A stretch of 64,000 nucleotides of DNA from Alcaligenes faecalis (GTDB lineage Bacteria > Pseudomonadota > Gammaproteobacteria > Burkholderiales > Burkholderiaceae_B), in contig NZ_CP031012.1 in NCBI RefSeq assembly GCF_009497775.1, forward strand, positions 2,232,001 to 2,296,000, read 5' to 3'. Below, piece after piece: positions 1 through 10,869 of the stretch. The notes beneath the pieces are model-generated. The model had not been told where the DNA came from. It saw only the letters and a list, made by a program, of their open reading frames with translations, and searched no databases. The stretch's first letter is position 1, and every line of letters begins with the position of its first letter. Both the position numbers and the translations under genes were made by a program.

Positions 1-793
1 TGCCCGCAGATTGTTGCACCTTTTGGACAAAGGGCGTGATAGCAGGCTCGATCAAATTATCCAGGCGGACAATAACATCGCCCTCTTTCAAGCCAGCCTG
101 CTCGGCAGCACTGTCTTTAAACACTTCCTGGACGATGGAGCGCGCCGGGCGCAGTACCAGACCGGCCTGGGCCATCAGGTCCTGCCCATCCGGCAAAATC
201 TCACCCGCCGGTAATCTCAGGTAACGATTTTGTTCCTGTCCAAGCGGGTCTTTGACACCCACTTCCAGCTCGCCGCCCGTGGACAAAGCGTCCATAAAGG
301 CCCAGCGTGCCTGCAACCAGGAATCTACCGGCTTGCCATCGACTGAAACCAGGCGATCTCCGGCCTGGAAACCGGCTTGTGCAGCGGGTGTCCCTTCTGG
401 AACGGGGCCAATTTGCGCAATGGGTTCCTGCGTGCCCAGCAAGCCCACGAAGGCATAGATCACCACCGCCAGAATCAGGTTGGCCATAGGGCCAGCCAGC
501 ACAATGGCGGCGCGTTGTCGCAGGGGTTTGTGATTGAAGGATTCGTCGATCTGCGCCTGCGTTGCATGAGCAGGCGGATCATTTTGCATGGCGACGTAGC
601 CGCCCAGAGGCAAGGCCGAAACGGCCCACTCGGTGCCGTTCTTGTCGAAACGACGGTACAGCACCTTGCCAAAACCAATCGAAAAACGCTCTACCCGCAC
701 CCCGCAACGACGGGCCACCCAGTAGTGGCCCAGCTCGTGAAAGGTCACCAGCACGCCCAAGGCTACCAAGAACGCCAGAATGGTGAAGAGCAT
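1..793 (-). CDS. rseP: RseP site-2 zinc metalloprotease (partial, C-terminus outside window)
   Basis: Inner-membrane intramembrane protease that cleaves the anti-sigma-E factor RseA after DegS (family knowledge). 264 residues are visible from the ATG at 793-791; the gene runs off the left edge. The first membrane helix (about 1-20) carries the zinc motif HELGH at residues 19-23. A second hydrophobic helix at about 95-120 is followed by two PDZ-like segments (about 125-155 and 218-246), matching the double-PDZ layout of proteobacterial RseP. It lies 11 nt downstream of dxr on the same strand, the usual order in this group, where bamA normally follows. Confidence 0.95.
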   Translation of the reverse strand, partial: MLFTILAFLVALGVLVTFHELGHYWVARRCGVRVERFSIGFGKVLYRRFDKNGTEWAVSALPLGGYVAMQNDPPAHATQAQIDESFNHKPLRQRAAIVLAGPMANLILAVVIYAFVGLLGTQEPIAQIGPVPEGTPAAQAGFQAGDRLVSVDGKPVDSWLQARWAFMDALSTGGELEVGVKDPLGQEQNRYLRLPAGEILPDGQDLMAQAGLVLRPARSIVQEVFKDSAAEQAGLKEGDVIVRLDNLIEPAITPFVQKVQQSAG

Positions 794-804
794 GTTAATT
801 CCTG

Positions 805-2007
805 TTAAATACGCGCAGAGATTCGGCAGTAATCCAGCGCCAGCGAACGGGTTTCGCTATCCAGCTCCAGGACCCCGTCCAGGGCGTCCAAAGCCTGACT
901 GGCACGGCCATTGAGCTTGTCCAGACAATGCTCGATCACAGCCGGGATCTGAGTATAGCCAATCTGCCGTTCCAGGAAACGGTCTACGGCGATTTCATTG
1001 GCCGCATTCAAGGTCACGCAAGCGGCCTGGCTGCTGCGCAAGGCATCATAGGCCAGTCGCAGACAGGGAAAACGCAGAAAATCGGGTTGCTCAAAATCCA
1101 GGCGACCCATTGTGGCCAGATCCAGCAAGCCTACGCCGCTATACAGGCGCTCCGGAAAGCCCAGACCGTAGGCAATCGCCGTACGCATGTCGGGCTGCCC
1201 CAACTGCGCCATTACGGAACCGTCGATGTACTCGACCATGGAGTGAATCACGCTTTGCGGATGCACCACCACATCAATCTGATCAACAGGCACGGAGAAC
1301 AGCCAATGCGCCTCGATGACTTCCAGACCTTTATTCAGCATGGTGGCCGAGTCCACCGAAATCTTGCGGCCCATGCTCCAGTTGGGATGCGCGCAGGCTT
1401 GCTCGGGGGTCACTCCATCCAGTTCGGACAAGCTGCGCGAGCGGAAAGGCCCACCGGAAGCCGTGACCAAAAGACGGCGCAGAGCAGCCACGGGCTGACC
1501 GGGTTCTGGGGGCAGTTCACCCGCCAGACATTGGTAGATGGCGCTGTGTTCAGAGTCGATAGGCATCAACTGCGCCCCGCCCTCTTGCACGGCCTGCATG
1601 AAGATACGGCCCGCAGCAACCAGCGCTTCTTTATTAGCCAGCAATACGCGTTTGCCGGCACGCGCTGCGGCCAAGGCCGAGGGCAAACCGGCCGCGCCAA
1701 TAATGGCCGCCATAACGGTAGTCACTTGCGGATCTGCAGCCGTATCGGCCAGCGCCTGGGCGCCCACCCGAATCTCCGGCAAGGTGCCGCCCTGCCAGGC
1801 CGCCAGAAAGCGGCTACGTGCGGCTTCATCTGGCACTAGCACCACACGGGCTGCACTGTCACGAGCTTGCTCGGCCAGCAGCTCCATACGAGTGTGGCCG
1901 CTCACGGCATAAACCGCCATCCGGTCAGGATGGCGAGCAATCACATCCAGTGTGCTGATACCAATAGAGCCGGTGGCTCCTAACACACATACATGCTGGA
2001 AACTCAT
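805..2007 (-). CDS. dxr: 1-deoxy-D-xylulose-5-phosphate reductoisomerase
   Basis: Second step of the MEP isoprenoid pathway: converts DXP to 2-C-methyl-D-erythritol 4-phosphate with NADPH, in the cytoplasm. The 400-residue product has the NADPH-binding GATGSIG at residues 10-16 and the substrate/metal segment [12 protein letters not shown] near residue 155. I chose the ATG at 2007-2005 because AGGAAG lies 5-6 nt upstream and the protein then begins right before the Rossmann motif; the upstream in-frame extension is not family-like. Its product feeds uppS, whose substrate comes from the same pathway. Confidence 0.97.
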   Translation of the reverse strand: MSFQHVCVLGATGSIGISTLDVIARHPDRMAVYAVSGHTRMELLAEQARDSAARVVLVPDEAARSRFLAAWQGGTLPEIRVGAQALADTAADPQVTTVMAAIIGAAGLPSALAAARAGKRVLLANKEALVAAGRIFMQAVQEGGAQLMPIDSEHSAIYQCLAGELPPEPGQPVAALRRLLVTASGGPFRSRSLSELDGVTPEQACAHPNWSMGRKISVDSATMLNKGLEVIEAHWLFSVPVDQIDVVVHPQSVIHSMVEYIDGSVMAQLGQPDMRTAIAYGLGFPERLYSGVGLLDLATMGRLDFEQPDFLRFPCLRLAYDALRSSQAACVTLNAANEIAVDRFLERQIGYTQIPAVIEHCLDKLNGRASQALDALDGVLELDSETRSLALDYCRISARI

Positions 2008-2047
2008 GAGTTCTTCCTTGACGCAAACACTTTGAATCCACGCAGGA

Positions 2048-2902
2048 CTAAAAGAGCCACGCCCCACTTAGCAGCAAGGCCACGGGAGCAACCGGCAGCA
2101 AGGCGTCGATACGGTCGTACACCCCACCATGGCCGGGCAATAATTGACTGGAATCTTTAACAGCGGCACGGCGCTTGAGCAGGGACTCGAACAAGTCACC
2201 CACAATAGAGAGAGCCGCCAGGGCAACACCCAAAGCAGCGGTGGCAAGCCAGCCCCAGCGGTGCACCACATCGGCACCGAAACTACCGGCCCAATTCGCG
2301 CTGATCAGCATCCATGCAGCAGCGGCAACCATACCACCTACCGCCCCGGCCCAGGTCTTGCCGGGACTGACACGCGGGGCCAGTTTGGTTTTACCAAAGG
2401 CACGTCCTGCGAAGTAAGCAGCAATGTCGGCCACCCAGATCAGGACCAGCAAGGAGAGCACGTAAACAATGCCCTGTGCATGCAGGAATAGATACAGACT
2501 GGCCCAGGCGACCAAAGGAGCGAGCACACCCATCACGCTCAGCAAGACGCCTTGCGCGCGCTGTGTGGCCTGACCTTGCAGCACCAGCCCAGTGGCACCC
2601 ACGACCCACAAGGCCGCCATCAAGGGCACCAGACCGCGGTACACCAGATCAGCAGCCTGCCCTTGTGGGCCTGTCTGATACCAGAACACGCTTAACCACA
2701 GCATCAAGGCACCGTTCAGCAAGGCCAGGGGCCAGGCCCAACGCTGCTGCTCCTGGGACAAGCTCAGGCGCTCCCATTCCCAGCAGGCCAGCGTACTCAT
2801 CAGGACAAAAATAGCCAGCAATGGCCAGCGCACGGGGGCAAGCATGGCCGCGCCCAGAATGACCAGCAAGATCAGGGCGGTGATGACTCGTTGTTTCAAC
2901 AT
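2048..2902 (-). CDS. cdsA: Phosphatidate cytidylyltransferase (CDP-diglyceride synthase)
   Basis: Integral membrane enzyme making CDP-diacylglycerol from phosphatidic acid and CTP, the entry to phospholipid synthesis. 284 residues from the ATG at 2902-2900, with several hydrophobic helices. The C-terminal CDS signature is visible: [13 protein letters not shown] followed by [16 protein letters not shown], with the conserved K-D and HGG-x-x-DR. It starts 13 nt after uppS ends and its stop lies 40 nt before dxr, so it belongs to the same operon. A longer in-frame start upstream would overlap uppS and lacks hydrophobic or conserved character. Confidence 0.96.
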   Translation of the reverse strand: MLKQRVITALILLVILGAAMLAPVRWPLLAIFVLMSTLACWEWERLSLSQEQQRWAWPLALLNGALMLWLSVFWYQTGPQGQAADLVYRGLVPLMAALWVVGATGLVLQGQATQRAQGVLLSVMGVLAPLVAWASLYLFLHAQGIVYVLSLLVLIWVADIAAYFAGRAFGKTKLAPRVSPGKTWAGAVGGMVAAAAWMLISANWAGSFGADVVHRWGWLATAALGVALAALSIVGDLFESLLKRRAAVKDSSQLLPGHGGVYDRIDALLPVAPVALLLSGAWLF

Positions 2903-2915
2903 AGATAAGGCTCCG

Positions 2916-3683
2916 TCAAGGCGCGGGGGTACCTTGCACCTGGGCACTGGTGCGCCCAAAGCGCCGCTCGCGCCCACGATACCACTCGAAGGCCTGCTCC
3001 AGCTGCGCCCGGTCAAAATCCGGCCAGTACGCGTCTGTAAAGTACAGTTCGGTATAGGCCATCTGCCAGATCAAAAAATTGGAAATGCGACGCTCTCCGC
3101 CCGTGCGGATGAACAAATCCGGCTCGGGGGCGTAAGACATCGCCAAATAGGGACTGAACATGGCCTCATCCAGCTGTTCGGGATGATCGACCAAATGGGG
3201 ATGGGCTGCCAGCGCCTTTTGGGTCGCCTGCAAAATATCCCAACGACCGCCGTAATTGGCGGCAATCGTCAAATGCAAGGTGTCGTTATCGCGCGTTTGT
3301 TCTTCTGCGTCGGCAATCAGCCCGCGCAGTTCTTCGCTAAATGCGGATAGCTCACCAATGATATGGAGTCGGACGCCGTTTTTTTTCAGTGTTGCCACTT
3401 CTTTTTGCAGCATCTTGACGAACAGCCCCATCAACAGGGACACCTCTTCGGGAGGACGTCGCCAGTTCTCGGAGCTGAAGGCAAACAGGGTCAAATAGCG
3501 CACGCCGAGCTCGCCACAGGCCTCGACAATGCGTCGGACGGTTTGCACACCACGCAAGTGCCCTGCCGTGCGTGGCAAAAGACGACGGGTTGCCCATCGT
3601 CCATTGCCGTCCATGACAATCGCCAGGTGGCCAGGAACCTGACCGTGTTCCGGAATAGTTTGGGTAGAACTGAAAGAAATCAC
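2916..3683 (-). CDS. uppS: Undecaprenyl diphosphate synthase (cis-prenyltransferase)
   Basis: Adds eight isopentenyl units to farnesyl diphosphate to give the C55 lipid carrier for peptidoglycan and O-antigen. 255 residues, normal for the family. The diagnostic [13 protein letters not shown] is near residues 19-31, with the catalytic Asp inside MDGN, and the C-terminal [17 protein letters not shown] and [10 protein letters not shown] motifs are intact. It sits between frr and cdsA, the conserved proteobacterial order. Confidence 0.97.
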   Translation of the reverse strand: MISFSSTQTIPEHGQVPGHLAIVMDGNGRWATRRLLPRTAGHLRGVQTVRRIVEACGELGVRYLTLFAFSSENWRRPPEEVSLLMGLFVKMLQKEVATLKKNGVRLHIIGELSAFSEELRGLIADAEEQTRDNDTLHLTIAANYGGRWDILQATQKALAAHPHLVDHPEQLDEAMFSPYLAMSYAPEPDLFIRTGGERRISNFLIWQMAYTELYFTDAYWPDFDRAQLEQAFEWYRGRERRFGRTSAQVQGTPAP

Positions 3684-3705
3684 CTAGCCACCTGTGCAAA
3701 AGCCG

Positions 3706-4266
3706 TTAGACCGTCATGATCTCAGCTTCTTTCTGGGCGATCAGCTTGTCGACTTCGGCCACATACTTGTCGGTCAGCTTCTGGACTTCTTCCTGGGCGC
3801 GACGCTCGTCGTCCTCGGAGATTTCCTTGTCCTTGACCTGCTTTTTGAGCGTGTCATTGGCATCACGACGCAGGTTGCGGATGGCGACCTTGGCATCTTC
3901 GCCTTCGCCACGCACCACTTTGGCCAGGTCACGACGACGCTCTTCGGTCAGAGCGGGCATGGGCACACGAATGCTCTCGCCCATGGAGATGGGGTTCAGA
4001 CCCAGCTCGTTGTCGCGAATGGCTTTTTCAATCGGGCCAGCCATATGCTTTTCCCACACTTGCACGTTCAGCGTGCGAGCATCCACCACCGTGATGTTGC
4101 CCACCTGGCTGACAGGCACCATGGAACCGTAGTACTCAACCTGAATGTGATCGAGCAAGCCTGCAGTAGCACGGCCAGTGCGAATTTTGGCCAGGCCTGT
4201 CTTGAGAGACTCGAGGGACTTACCCATCCGGCTGTCGGTCGATGCTTTAATCTCGGAAAGACTCAT
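3706..4266 (-). CDS. frr: Ribosome recycling factor
   Basis: Splits post-termination ribosomes together with EF-G and tRNA. At 186 residues it is the standard length. It begins [20 protein letters not shown] and carries the conserved segments KIRTGRA near residue 27 and [18 protein letters not shown] near residue 105, followed by the charged helices of the three-helix domain. It follows pyrH by 19 nt and precedes uppS by 22 nt, the conserved pyrH-frr-uppS order. Confidence 0.98.
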   Translation of the reverse strand: MSLSEIKASTDSRMGKSLESLKTGLAKIRTGRATAGLLDHIQVEYYGSMVPVSQVGNITVVDARTLNVQVWEKHMAGPIEKAIRDNELGLNPISMGESIRVPMPALTEERRRDLAKVVRGEGEDAKVAIRNLRRDANDTLKKQVKDKEISEDDERRAQEEVQKLTDKYVAEVDKLIAQKEAEIMTV

Positions 4267-4285
4267 GGACTAAATTCCTATAACT

Positions 4286-5095
<810 letters not shown>

Positions 5096-5974
5096 TTAGG
5101 CTTGGCCGGCAGCGGCAGCTACCTCAGCGGCGAAATCTTCAACACGCTTCTCAATGCCTTCACCCACAACGTACAGGGTAAAGCCAGCGATCGATGCTTT
5201 TTTCTCGTCCAGCATTTGCTGCACGCTTTGCTTGTCGTTCTTGACGAAAGGCTGGCTCAGCAGAGTCACTTCTTTCAGGAACTTGGCAACAGCGCCGTCA
5301 ACCATTTTGGTGACGATGTCAGCAGGCTTGCCGGATTCAGCGGCTTTCTGAGCAGCCACGGAGCGCTCGGCTTCGATTTCAGCAGCGTCAACACCCGAAG
5401 CGTCCATTGCTTTAGGACGAGTCGCAGCGATGTGCATGGCCAGATCTTTACCCACTTCTTCGTCGCCACCGGCGAAATCAACCAATACGCCGATCTTGCC
5501 ACCGTGAACGTAGCTGGCCAGTTGGCCGGCTGTTTCGTAGCGCTGGAAGCGACGGATCGAGATGTTTTCACCAATCTTGCCAACCAGAGCAGCGCGCACG
5601 GTCTCGACATTGCTGTCGGCCAGTGGCAGTTCAGCCAAAGCGGCCAGATCTGCTGGGTTGTTCTTGGCGACCAGTTGGGCGACGTCGTTGATAAAGCCGA
5701 TGAAGTCATCGTTCTTGGCAACAAAGTCGGTTTCGCAGTTAACTTCAACTACGGAGCCGGTCTTGGCATCGTCAGCGATGTAAACAGAAACCAGGCCTTC
5801 AGCGGTAACGCGGGTAGCTGCTTTGCTAGCCTTGCTGCCCAGCTTCACGCGCAAGATTTCTTCAGCACGTGCCATATCGCCGTCGGCTTCGGTCAGTGCT
5901 TTTTTGCATTCCATCATGGGCGCGTCGGTTTTCTCGCGCAATTCTTTAACCATCGATGCGGTGATTTGAGCCAC
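5096..5974 (-). CDS. tsf: Elongation factor Ts
   Basis: Nucleotide exchange factor regenerating EF-Tu-GTP. 292 residues from a GTG at 5974-5972: GGAG lies 6 nt upstream, and the protein then begins [16 protein letters not shown], matching the family. A TTG 12 nt further upstream is also in frame, but it would overlap the GGAG. Conserved segments are [13 protein letters not shown], the [10 protein letters not shown] stretch near residue 80 and the SQPFVKND region near residue 213. It follows rpsB, the usual ribosomal order, and is separated from it by two hairpins. Confidence 0.97.
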   Translation of the reverse strand: MAQITASMVKELREKTDAPMMECKKALTEADGDMARAEEILRVKLGSKASKAATRVTAEGLVSVYIADDAKTGSVVEVNCETDFVAKNDDFIGFINDVAQLVAKNNPADLAALAELPLADSNVETVRAALVGKIGENISIRRFQRYETAGQLASYVHGGKIGVLVDFAGGDEEVGKDLAMHIAATRPKAMDASGVDAAEIEAERSVAAQKAAESGKPADIVTKMVDGAVAKFLKEVTLLSQPFVKNDKQSVQQMLDEKKASIAGFTLYVVGEGIEKRVEDFAAEVAAAAGQA

Positions 5975-5999
5975 GGTTTTCTCCAATTCTGTAGAACAT

Positions 6000-6075
6000 G
6001 CCCCGGCAAGCCGGGGCGATACGAAGGGTCACTGTAGCTGTCTGCCATGACAACTGATGGTGTCTGGCAGACAGC
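6000..6075 (-). promoter_or_regulatory. Two hairpins in the rpsB-tsf intergenic region
   Basis: An 11-bp perfect inverted repeat (6038-6048 with 6065-6075, 16-nt loop) lies just after the rpsB stop. An 18-nt GC palindrome (6000-6017, 8-bp arms) follows closely upstream of tsf. Neither has a U-tail. In E. coli a partial terminator between rpsB and tsf sets the S2:EF-Ts ratio; a similar attenuator here is inference. Confidence 0.55.
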
Positions 6076-6084
6076 GTGAACCTG

Positions 6085-6834
6085 TTACTCCTGGGTGTCA
6101 GCCTGAACTTCGACGAATTCTTCGTCAGCGGCGATTTCTTCAACCAGACCGTTCAGGTTCTGTTCGCGGCCGGCCAGCACGGCGTCAGCCATGCCACGTG
6201 CGTACAGAGCGATAGCCTTGGCCGAGTCATCGTTACCAGGAATCACGAAATCCAGACCTTCTGGCGAGTGGTTGGTATCAACCACGGCCACAACAGGGAT
6301 ACCCAGAGTGCGGGCTTCAGCCACAGCAATCTTGTGGTAGCCGACGTCGATCACGAACAATGCGTCAGGCAGGTTGTTCATATCCTTGATACCGCCGATG
6401 GCCTTGTTCAGCTTTTCCAGTTCACGTTCGAACATCAAAGCTTCTTTCTTGCTCATGGTTTCCAGACGGCCTTCAGCCATCTGACCTTCCATTTCTTTCA
6501 GACGCTTGATGGAAGTCTTGACCGTTTTGAAGTTGGTCATCATGCCACCCAGCCAGCGGCTGTCGACGTAAGGCATGCCGCAACGTTCGGCTTGCTCAGC
6601 CACCAGTTCGCGAGCAGCACGCTTGGTGCCTACGAACAGCACGTTGCCGCCACGAGCAGCCAGTTGACGCACGAATTTGGTTGCTTCTTCGTACTGAACA
6701 ACCGTTTTTTCCAGGTTGATGATGTGGATGTTGTTACGCTGACCGAAGATGAACGGAGCCATCTTGGGGTTCCAGTAACGGGTTTGGTGGCCAAAGTGCA
6801 CACCAGCTTCCAGCATTTCACGCATTAAAGACAT
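6085..6834 (-). CDS. rpsB: 30S ribosomal protein S2
   Basis: Small-subunit protein S2, needed for S1 docking. 249 residues from the ATG at 6834-6832, preceded by GGAG. The N-terminus [23 protein letters not shown] is the classic S2 signature. [26 protein letters not shown] and [15 protein letters not shown] follow in family order. The upstream in-frame codon giving four extra residues overlaps the ribosome-binding site and is rejected. Confidence 0.98.
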   Translation of the reverse strand: MSLMREMLEAGVHFGHQTRYWNPKMAPFIFGQRNNIHIINLEKTVVQYEEATKFVRQLAARGGNVLFVGTKRAARELVAEQAERCGMPYVDSRWLGGMMTNFKTVKTSIKRLKEMEGQMAEGRLETMSKKEALMFERELEKLNKAIGGIKDMNNLPDALFVIDVGYHKIAVAEARTLGIPVVAVVDTNHSPEGLDFVIPGNDDSAKAIALYARGMADAVLAGREQNLNGLVEEIAADEEFVEVQADTQE

Positions 6835-7482
6835 AAAGTTCTCCAAGGGTTTGGTCTTGTAACTGCCCGGTATCCGGTAAGGGCCGCAGCCTGTGCTGCA
6901 TTCCAGACACCCCGAGACGGACAGTCACGCGATTTACAACTAAAAACATAAAAACGTTGCCCGACATGAGCGAACGTCTGCACTGCAACGGACTCGTGCC
7001 TGTAGGCAGACTGGATATCTGCCGTCCGGGCCCGGGCCTGAAACTTTTCTGGCTACTGCCTGCATACAGCGCACTGTTCGCAGGTGTATCCTAGAGGATT
7101 GCTTGGTCGGCATCGTCTGAACAAGAACCGGGCTGCTGCCCTTGTTGCTTTTGCAACGCTTGTTATCGTGCTGACCCTGTATGTGTTGTGAATTTTGCTT
7201 GTTTTTGCTGGCTCGCAACGGCCTGAGGCGTTTTTTCCCAATCCCGGGACAAGATTTCCTGATGCCTGACTTTGCTCATCCAACCTGACAATTCAGGTGG
7301 CCCGAGAAAAGCCGGTCAAACCGGGAAAGCCCAGATTTGGCGCGGTGTTCCGCGTCATTCGTGGGATTGCCTGCCAAGCCATCGACAGGCCGCTTGATCG
7401 CCCCAAACGGGACGGTGCGTCACTGCAAAATTCACAAAAGCCTATAATTCTACTATTTTTCAATAGACCTGTTCAAGTTGCT
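6835..7482. other. 648-bp divergent intergenic region between rpsB and map
   Basis: No convincing protein gene. Short frames here have no ribosome site or family-like content. The rpsB leader holds two small hairpins on the minus strand (6886-6899 and 6868-6878), which could be an S2-responsive leader of the kind known in enterobacteria (inference). Elsewhere there are small dyads (7005-7023 and the GC palindrome 7026-7035) and a weak GC hairpin followed by six T at 7231-7236 on the plus strand. I could not match it to 6S, SRP or RNase P RNA. Confidence 0.5.
7443..7448 (+). promoter_or_regulatory. Probable -10 box of the map promoter
   Basis: A perfect TATAAT lies 34 nt upstream of the map ATG. 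No good -35 hexamer sits at 16-18 bp (TCACTG at 7420-7425 is the nearest). The predicted transcript would have a leader of about 28 nt with no obvious Shine-Dalgarno. Confidence 0.45.
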
Positions 7483-8286
7483 ATGAGTATTCTCGTCACA
7501 GACCCCACTGATCTCGAAAAAATGCGCGCTGCTTGCCAGACCGCGGCATCCATCCTTGATTACCTGACTCCCTTTGTCAAAGCAGGTGTCACGACCGGCG
7601 AACTGGATCGCCTGTGCATGGAGCGCATCAATGAACTGGGGGTCAAATCTGCCACCGTGGGCTATGCGCCCCCTGGCTACCCACCCTTTCCAGGCTCTAT
7701 TTGCACCTCCGTCAACCACGTTATCTGTCACGGCATTCCCGGCGATAAAGTGTTGAAAAATGGCGACATTCTGAATATGGACGTCACCATTATTCAAGAC
7801 GGCTGGTTCGGTGATACCAGCCGCATGTACTACGTAGGTGAGCCCAGCATCCTGGCCCGCCGCCTGACCGAAACCACCTACGAATGCATGTGGTTGGGTA
7901 TTGACCAGGTCAAACCCGGCGCCACTTTGGGTGATGTCGGCCACGCCATTCAGCAACACGCTGAAAAACAAGGCTTTTCCGTTGTACGCGAGTACTGCGG
8001 ACACGGTGTGGGCCAGAAATTCCACCAGGATCCGCAGGTGCTGCACTACGGCAAGCCCGGTACCGGCGTAAAACTGGAAGCCGGCATGATCTTCACCATC
8101 GAGCCCATGATCAACGCTGGCCGTCGCGAACTGCGCACCCTGGCTGACCAATGGACCGTCGTGACCCGCGATCACAGCCTGTCGGCCCAATGGGAACACG
8201 CCGTGCTGGTAACCGATACCGGCTACGAAGTGCTGACCGTCTCGCCCGGCATGCCTGCCCCTCCAGCCATTATCAACAAGGCCTGA
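7483..8286 (+). CDS. map: Methionine aminopeptidase, type I
   Basis: Removes the N-terminal methionine from nascent proteins. 267 residues from the ATG at 7483, where MSILVTDPTDLEKMRAAC matches the family start; a long upstream in-frame extension is non-coding in character. Metal-site residues are in place: Asp in NMDVTII and GDTSRMYYVGE, His in YCGHGVGQKFHQDP, and Glu in TIEPMIN and QWEHAVLVTD. It is divergent from rpsB, as in many proteobacteria, and glnD starts 3 nt after its stop. Confidence 0.97.
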   Translation: MSILVTDPTDLEKMRAACQTAASILDYLTPFVKAGVTTGELDRLCMERINELGVKSATVGYAPPGYPPFPGSICTSVNHVICHGIPGDKVLKNGDILNMDVTIIQDGWFGDTSRMYYVGEPSILARRLTETTYECMWLGIDQVKPGATLGDVGHAIQQHAEKQGFSVVREYCGHGVGQKFHQDPQVLHYGKPGTGVKLEAGMIFTIEPMINAGRRELRTLADQWTVVTRDHSLSAQWEHAVLVTDTGYEVLTVSPGMPAPPAIINKA

Positions 8287-8289
8287 ACC

Positions 8290-10869
8290 ATGTCTTTCCT
8301 GGCCCAGCTTCGCGACAGAATTGCTTGCCGCCGGGCTCGGGCCTACGAACGCTTCAGGCAAGACCTGCATTGCGATCGTCTGCTGAAAAGCCTGTGCCAG
8401 ATTTGCGACCAAGGCCTGCGCGAACTTCTGGACCGTTACCCCCTGCCCCGCCAAGCCAGCTTGGCGGCTTTGGGTGGGTATGGTCGCGGGGAACTGTATC
8501 CGCACTCGGATGTGGATTTGCTGATCCTGTTGCAGCGCGAACCGAATGCAGAGGACATAGACCGGATTCAGGCACTGGTCGCCGCCTTGTGGGATATAGG
8601 TCTGGCCCCCAGCCACAATGTGGCCACGCCCGCCCAATGCCTGGAACAGGCCAGCCAGGACATCACTACAGAAACTGCCTTGCTGGAAAGCCGCTGGCTG
8701 GCGGGCTCCCGCCTGCTGCTGCGCCATGCCCAACAGCAGTTGCAAAGCCAGATGGACCCGCAGGCTTTCTTTTTGGCCAAGCAGGCTGAACAGCAGCAGC
8801 GTCATGCGCATCTGCAAGACACCCCCTACTCCCTGGAACCCAATTGCAAAGAGTCTCCCGGCGCCTTGCGCGACTTGCAAGTGCTGCTCTGGATGGCACG
8901 GGCAGCCGGTTTGGGACGTACCTGGGTGGATGTCGCGCAGTCCGAGCTGCTCACCGAATCGGAACTGAAAGCCCTGCAACGCGTGGAAGAAGCCTTCAAG
9001 CGCCTGCGCATCGAGCTTCATCTACTGACCGGTCGCGCCGAAGACAGACTGCTGTTTGACCTGCAACCGCGTCTGGCGGAAATTTACGGCTTTCAACCTA
9101 CAGCCACCCGCCGCGCCAGCGAACTGCTGATGCAGCGCTACTACTGGGCCGCCAAAATTGTCAGCCAGCTGAATCTGATCCTGATGCGCAGCATCGAGGA
9201 GCACCTGTTTCCGCAAACCGATCAGGAACCGCTGATTCTGGACAACCACTTCCAGATTCATCATGGACAGCTGGAACTGCGTCAACCGGACGGCTTCGAG
9301 CAAGATTCTTCGCTTATTTTTGTGGCCATGCTGCATTTACAGCAGCAGCCCAATCTGCGAGGCCTGAAAGCCGATACCTTGCGCGCCCTCTGGCACGCCC
9401 GCCGCCTGATTGATGCCAAGTTCCGGGCCGAACCGCGGAATCGACGTCTGTTTCTGGAAATCCTGCAGCAGAATAAAGGCATCGTGCATACCTTACGGCT
9501 GATGAATCTACTGAACCTGCTGCCACGCTACTTGCCGGTATTTCGACGCGTAGTCGGGCAGATGCAGCACGACCTGTTCCACGCCTACACCGTGGACGAG
9601 CACACGCTGAAAGTCATACGCAATCTACGCCGCTTCACCATGGCCGAGCACAGTGAAGAGCTGTCCATGGCCAATCAGCTGATGAGCGGTTTTGATCGCC
9701 ACTGGCTGCTCTATATTGCCGCCCTCTTTCACGACATTGCCAAAGGACGCGGCGGCAATCACTCCGAGCTGGGTGCGCAAGACGCCTTGGCGTTTTGTCA
9801 GGATCACGGCCTGATGCCCGTGGACGCAGAACTGGTGGTCTTCCTGGTAAGGGAACACCTGACCATGTCGCAAGTCGCCCAGAAACGCGATTTGAGCGAC
9901 CCCAATGTCATCTTCCAGTTCCTGCAAACCGTAGGCACGGAGCGCCGCCTGACGGCCCTGTATCTGCTGACTGTCGCAGACATTCGCGCGACCAGCCCGA
10001 CCGTCTGGAACTCCTGGAAAGGCAAGCTGCTGGAAGACCTGTACAACCTGACGCTGGCGGCTTTGGGACGTCAGGCCAAGGACGGTGTCTCCGTACTGGA
10101 TCAGCGCAAACGCGACGCTGCTGGCGAAATACGCTTGGCCGGCCTGCTGGACGAAGCCCGCGAGGACTTCTGGCAATGGCTGGATAAGCCCTATTTCCTG
10201 CGCCACGACGCCAGCGAAATCGCCTGGCATACCATCCAGCTTTACCACCAGTCCCACAGCCTGACACCCATCGTGCGCATACGCCCTGCCGGGCAAACCG
10301 ATGCCTTGCAGGTACTGGTCTACACCAAGGACGCCAGTGGCCTGTTTTTACGCATCTGCCGCTACTTTGACAGCCAGGCCGTCAGCATTCAGGACGCCCG
10401 CATTTACACCACTCGCCACGGCTGGGCACTGGACAGTTTTATCGTCATGCTGCCCGCCTACGACCACGCACTGCGGCGCGACCCCTTGCTGATCGAAACC
10501 GAACTGTGCCAGGCCTTGAAGCAGGACCCGCTCCCTAACGAGCACCCTCACGACCACTACCGCGACATCCGCTCCCGCCGAGCCCGCGTCTTCCCGATTC
10601 AGCCCACCGTGGATCTGCGTCAGGAGGAACAGGGTCAAGACTGGATTTTGACGCTAAGTGCTACAGACCGGCGCGGTTTGTTGTACAGTCTCGCCCAAGT
10701 ATTCGAGCACCACGACGTGCGACTGCGCTCGGCCAAGGTCATGACCCTGGGCGATCGCGTGGAAGACGTCTTTATCCTGAGTGGTGCCGCACTGGAACAA
10801 AACCGTAATCAATTGCGCCTGGAGCGCGATGTACGTTTAGCCCTCTCTCAACAAGCCACCCCGCCTTAA
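8290..10869 (+). CDS. glnD: Bifunctional uridylyltransferase/uridylyl-removing enzyme (PII)
   Basis: Nitrogen sensor that adds UMP to PII proteins when glutamine is low and removes it when glutamine is high. 859 residues, full length. The nucleotidyltransferase motif GGYGRGELYPHSDVD is at residues 62-76. The HD domain (HDIAKGRGGNHSELG) is near residue 481. Two ACT domains at the C-terminus (about 690-770 and 790-859) sense glutamine. It is translationally close to map (3-nt gap) and overlaps the next gene by one nucleotide (TAATG). Confidence 0.97.
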   Translation: MSFLAQLRDRIACRRARAYERFRQDLHCDRLLKSLCQICDQGLRELLDRYPLPRQASLAALGGYGRGELYPHSDVDLLILLQREPNAEDIDRIQALVAALWDIGLAPSHNVATPAQCLEQASQDITTETALLESRWLAGSRLLLRHAQQQLQSQMDPQAFFLAKQAEQQQRHAHLQDTPYSLEPNCKESPGALRDLQVLLWMARAAGLGRTWVDVAQSELLTESELKALQRVEEAFKRLRIELHLLTGRAEDRLLFDLQPRLAEIYGFQPTATRRASELLMQRYYWAAKIVSQLNLILMRSIEEHLFPQTDQEPLILDNHFQIHHGQLELRQPDGFEQDSSLIFVAMLHLQQQPNLRGLKADTLRALWHARRLIDAKFRAEPRNRRLFLEILQQNKGIVHTLRLMNLLNLLPRYLPVFRRVVGQMQHDLFHAYTVDEHTLKVIRNLRRFTMAEHSEELSMANQLMSGFDRHWLLYIAALFHDIAKGRGGNHSELGAQDALAFCQDHGLMPVDAELVVFLVREHLTMSQVAQKRDLSDPNVIFQFLQTVGTERRLTALYLLTVADIRATSPTVWNSWKGKLLEDLYNLTLAALGRQAKDGVSVLDQRKRDAAGEIRLAGLLDEAREDFWQWLDKPYFLRHDASEIAWHTIQLYHQSHSLTPIVRIRPAGQTDALQVLVYTKDASGLFLRICRYFDSQAVSIQDARIYTTRHGWALDSFIVMLPAYDHALRRDPLLIETELCQALKQDPLPNEHPHDHYRDIRSRRARVFPIQPTVDLRQEEQGQDWILTLSATDRRGLLYSLAQVFEHHDVRLRSAKVMTLGDRVEDVFILSGAALEQNRNQLRLERDVRLALSQQATPP

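Noticed and set aside
6940..7218. 92-codon minus-strand frame upstream of rpsB
   Set aside because: No Shine-Dalgarno, low-complexity basic product, and it lies across the likely rpsB promoter region.
7000..7240. 6S RNA, SRP RNA or RNase P RNA in the rpsB-map gap
   Set aside because: I looked for the characteristic central bubble, GGAAGC-type loops and conserved P4 sequence and did not find them by eye.
7453..9021. Long minus-strand open frame opposite map and glnD
   Set aside because: Antisense shadow of two highly conserved genes with no start signal.
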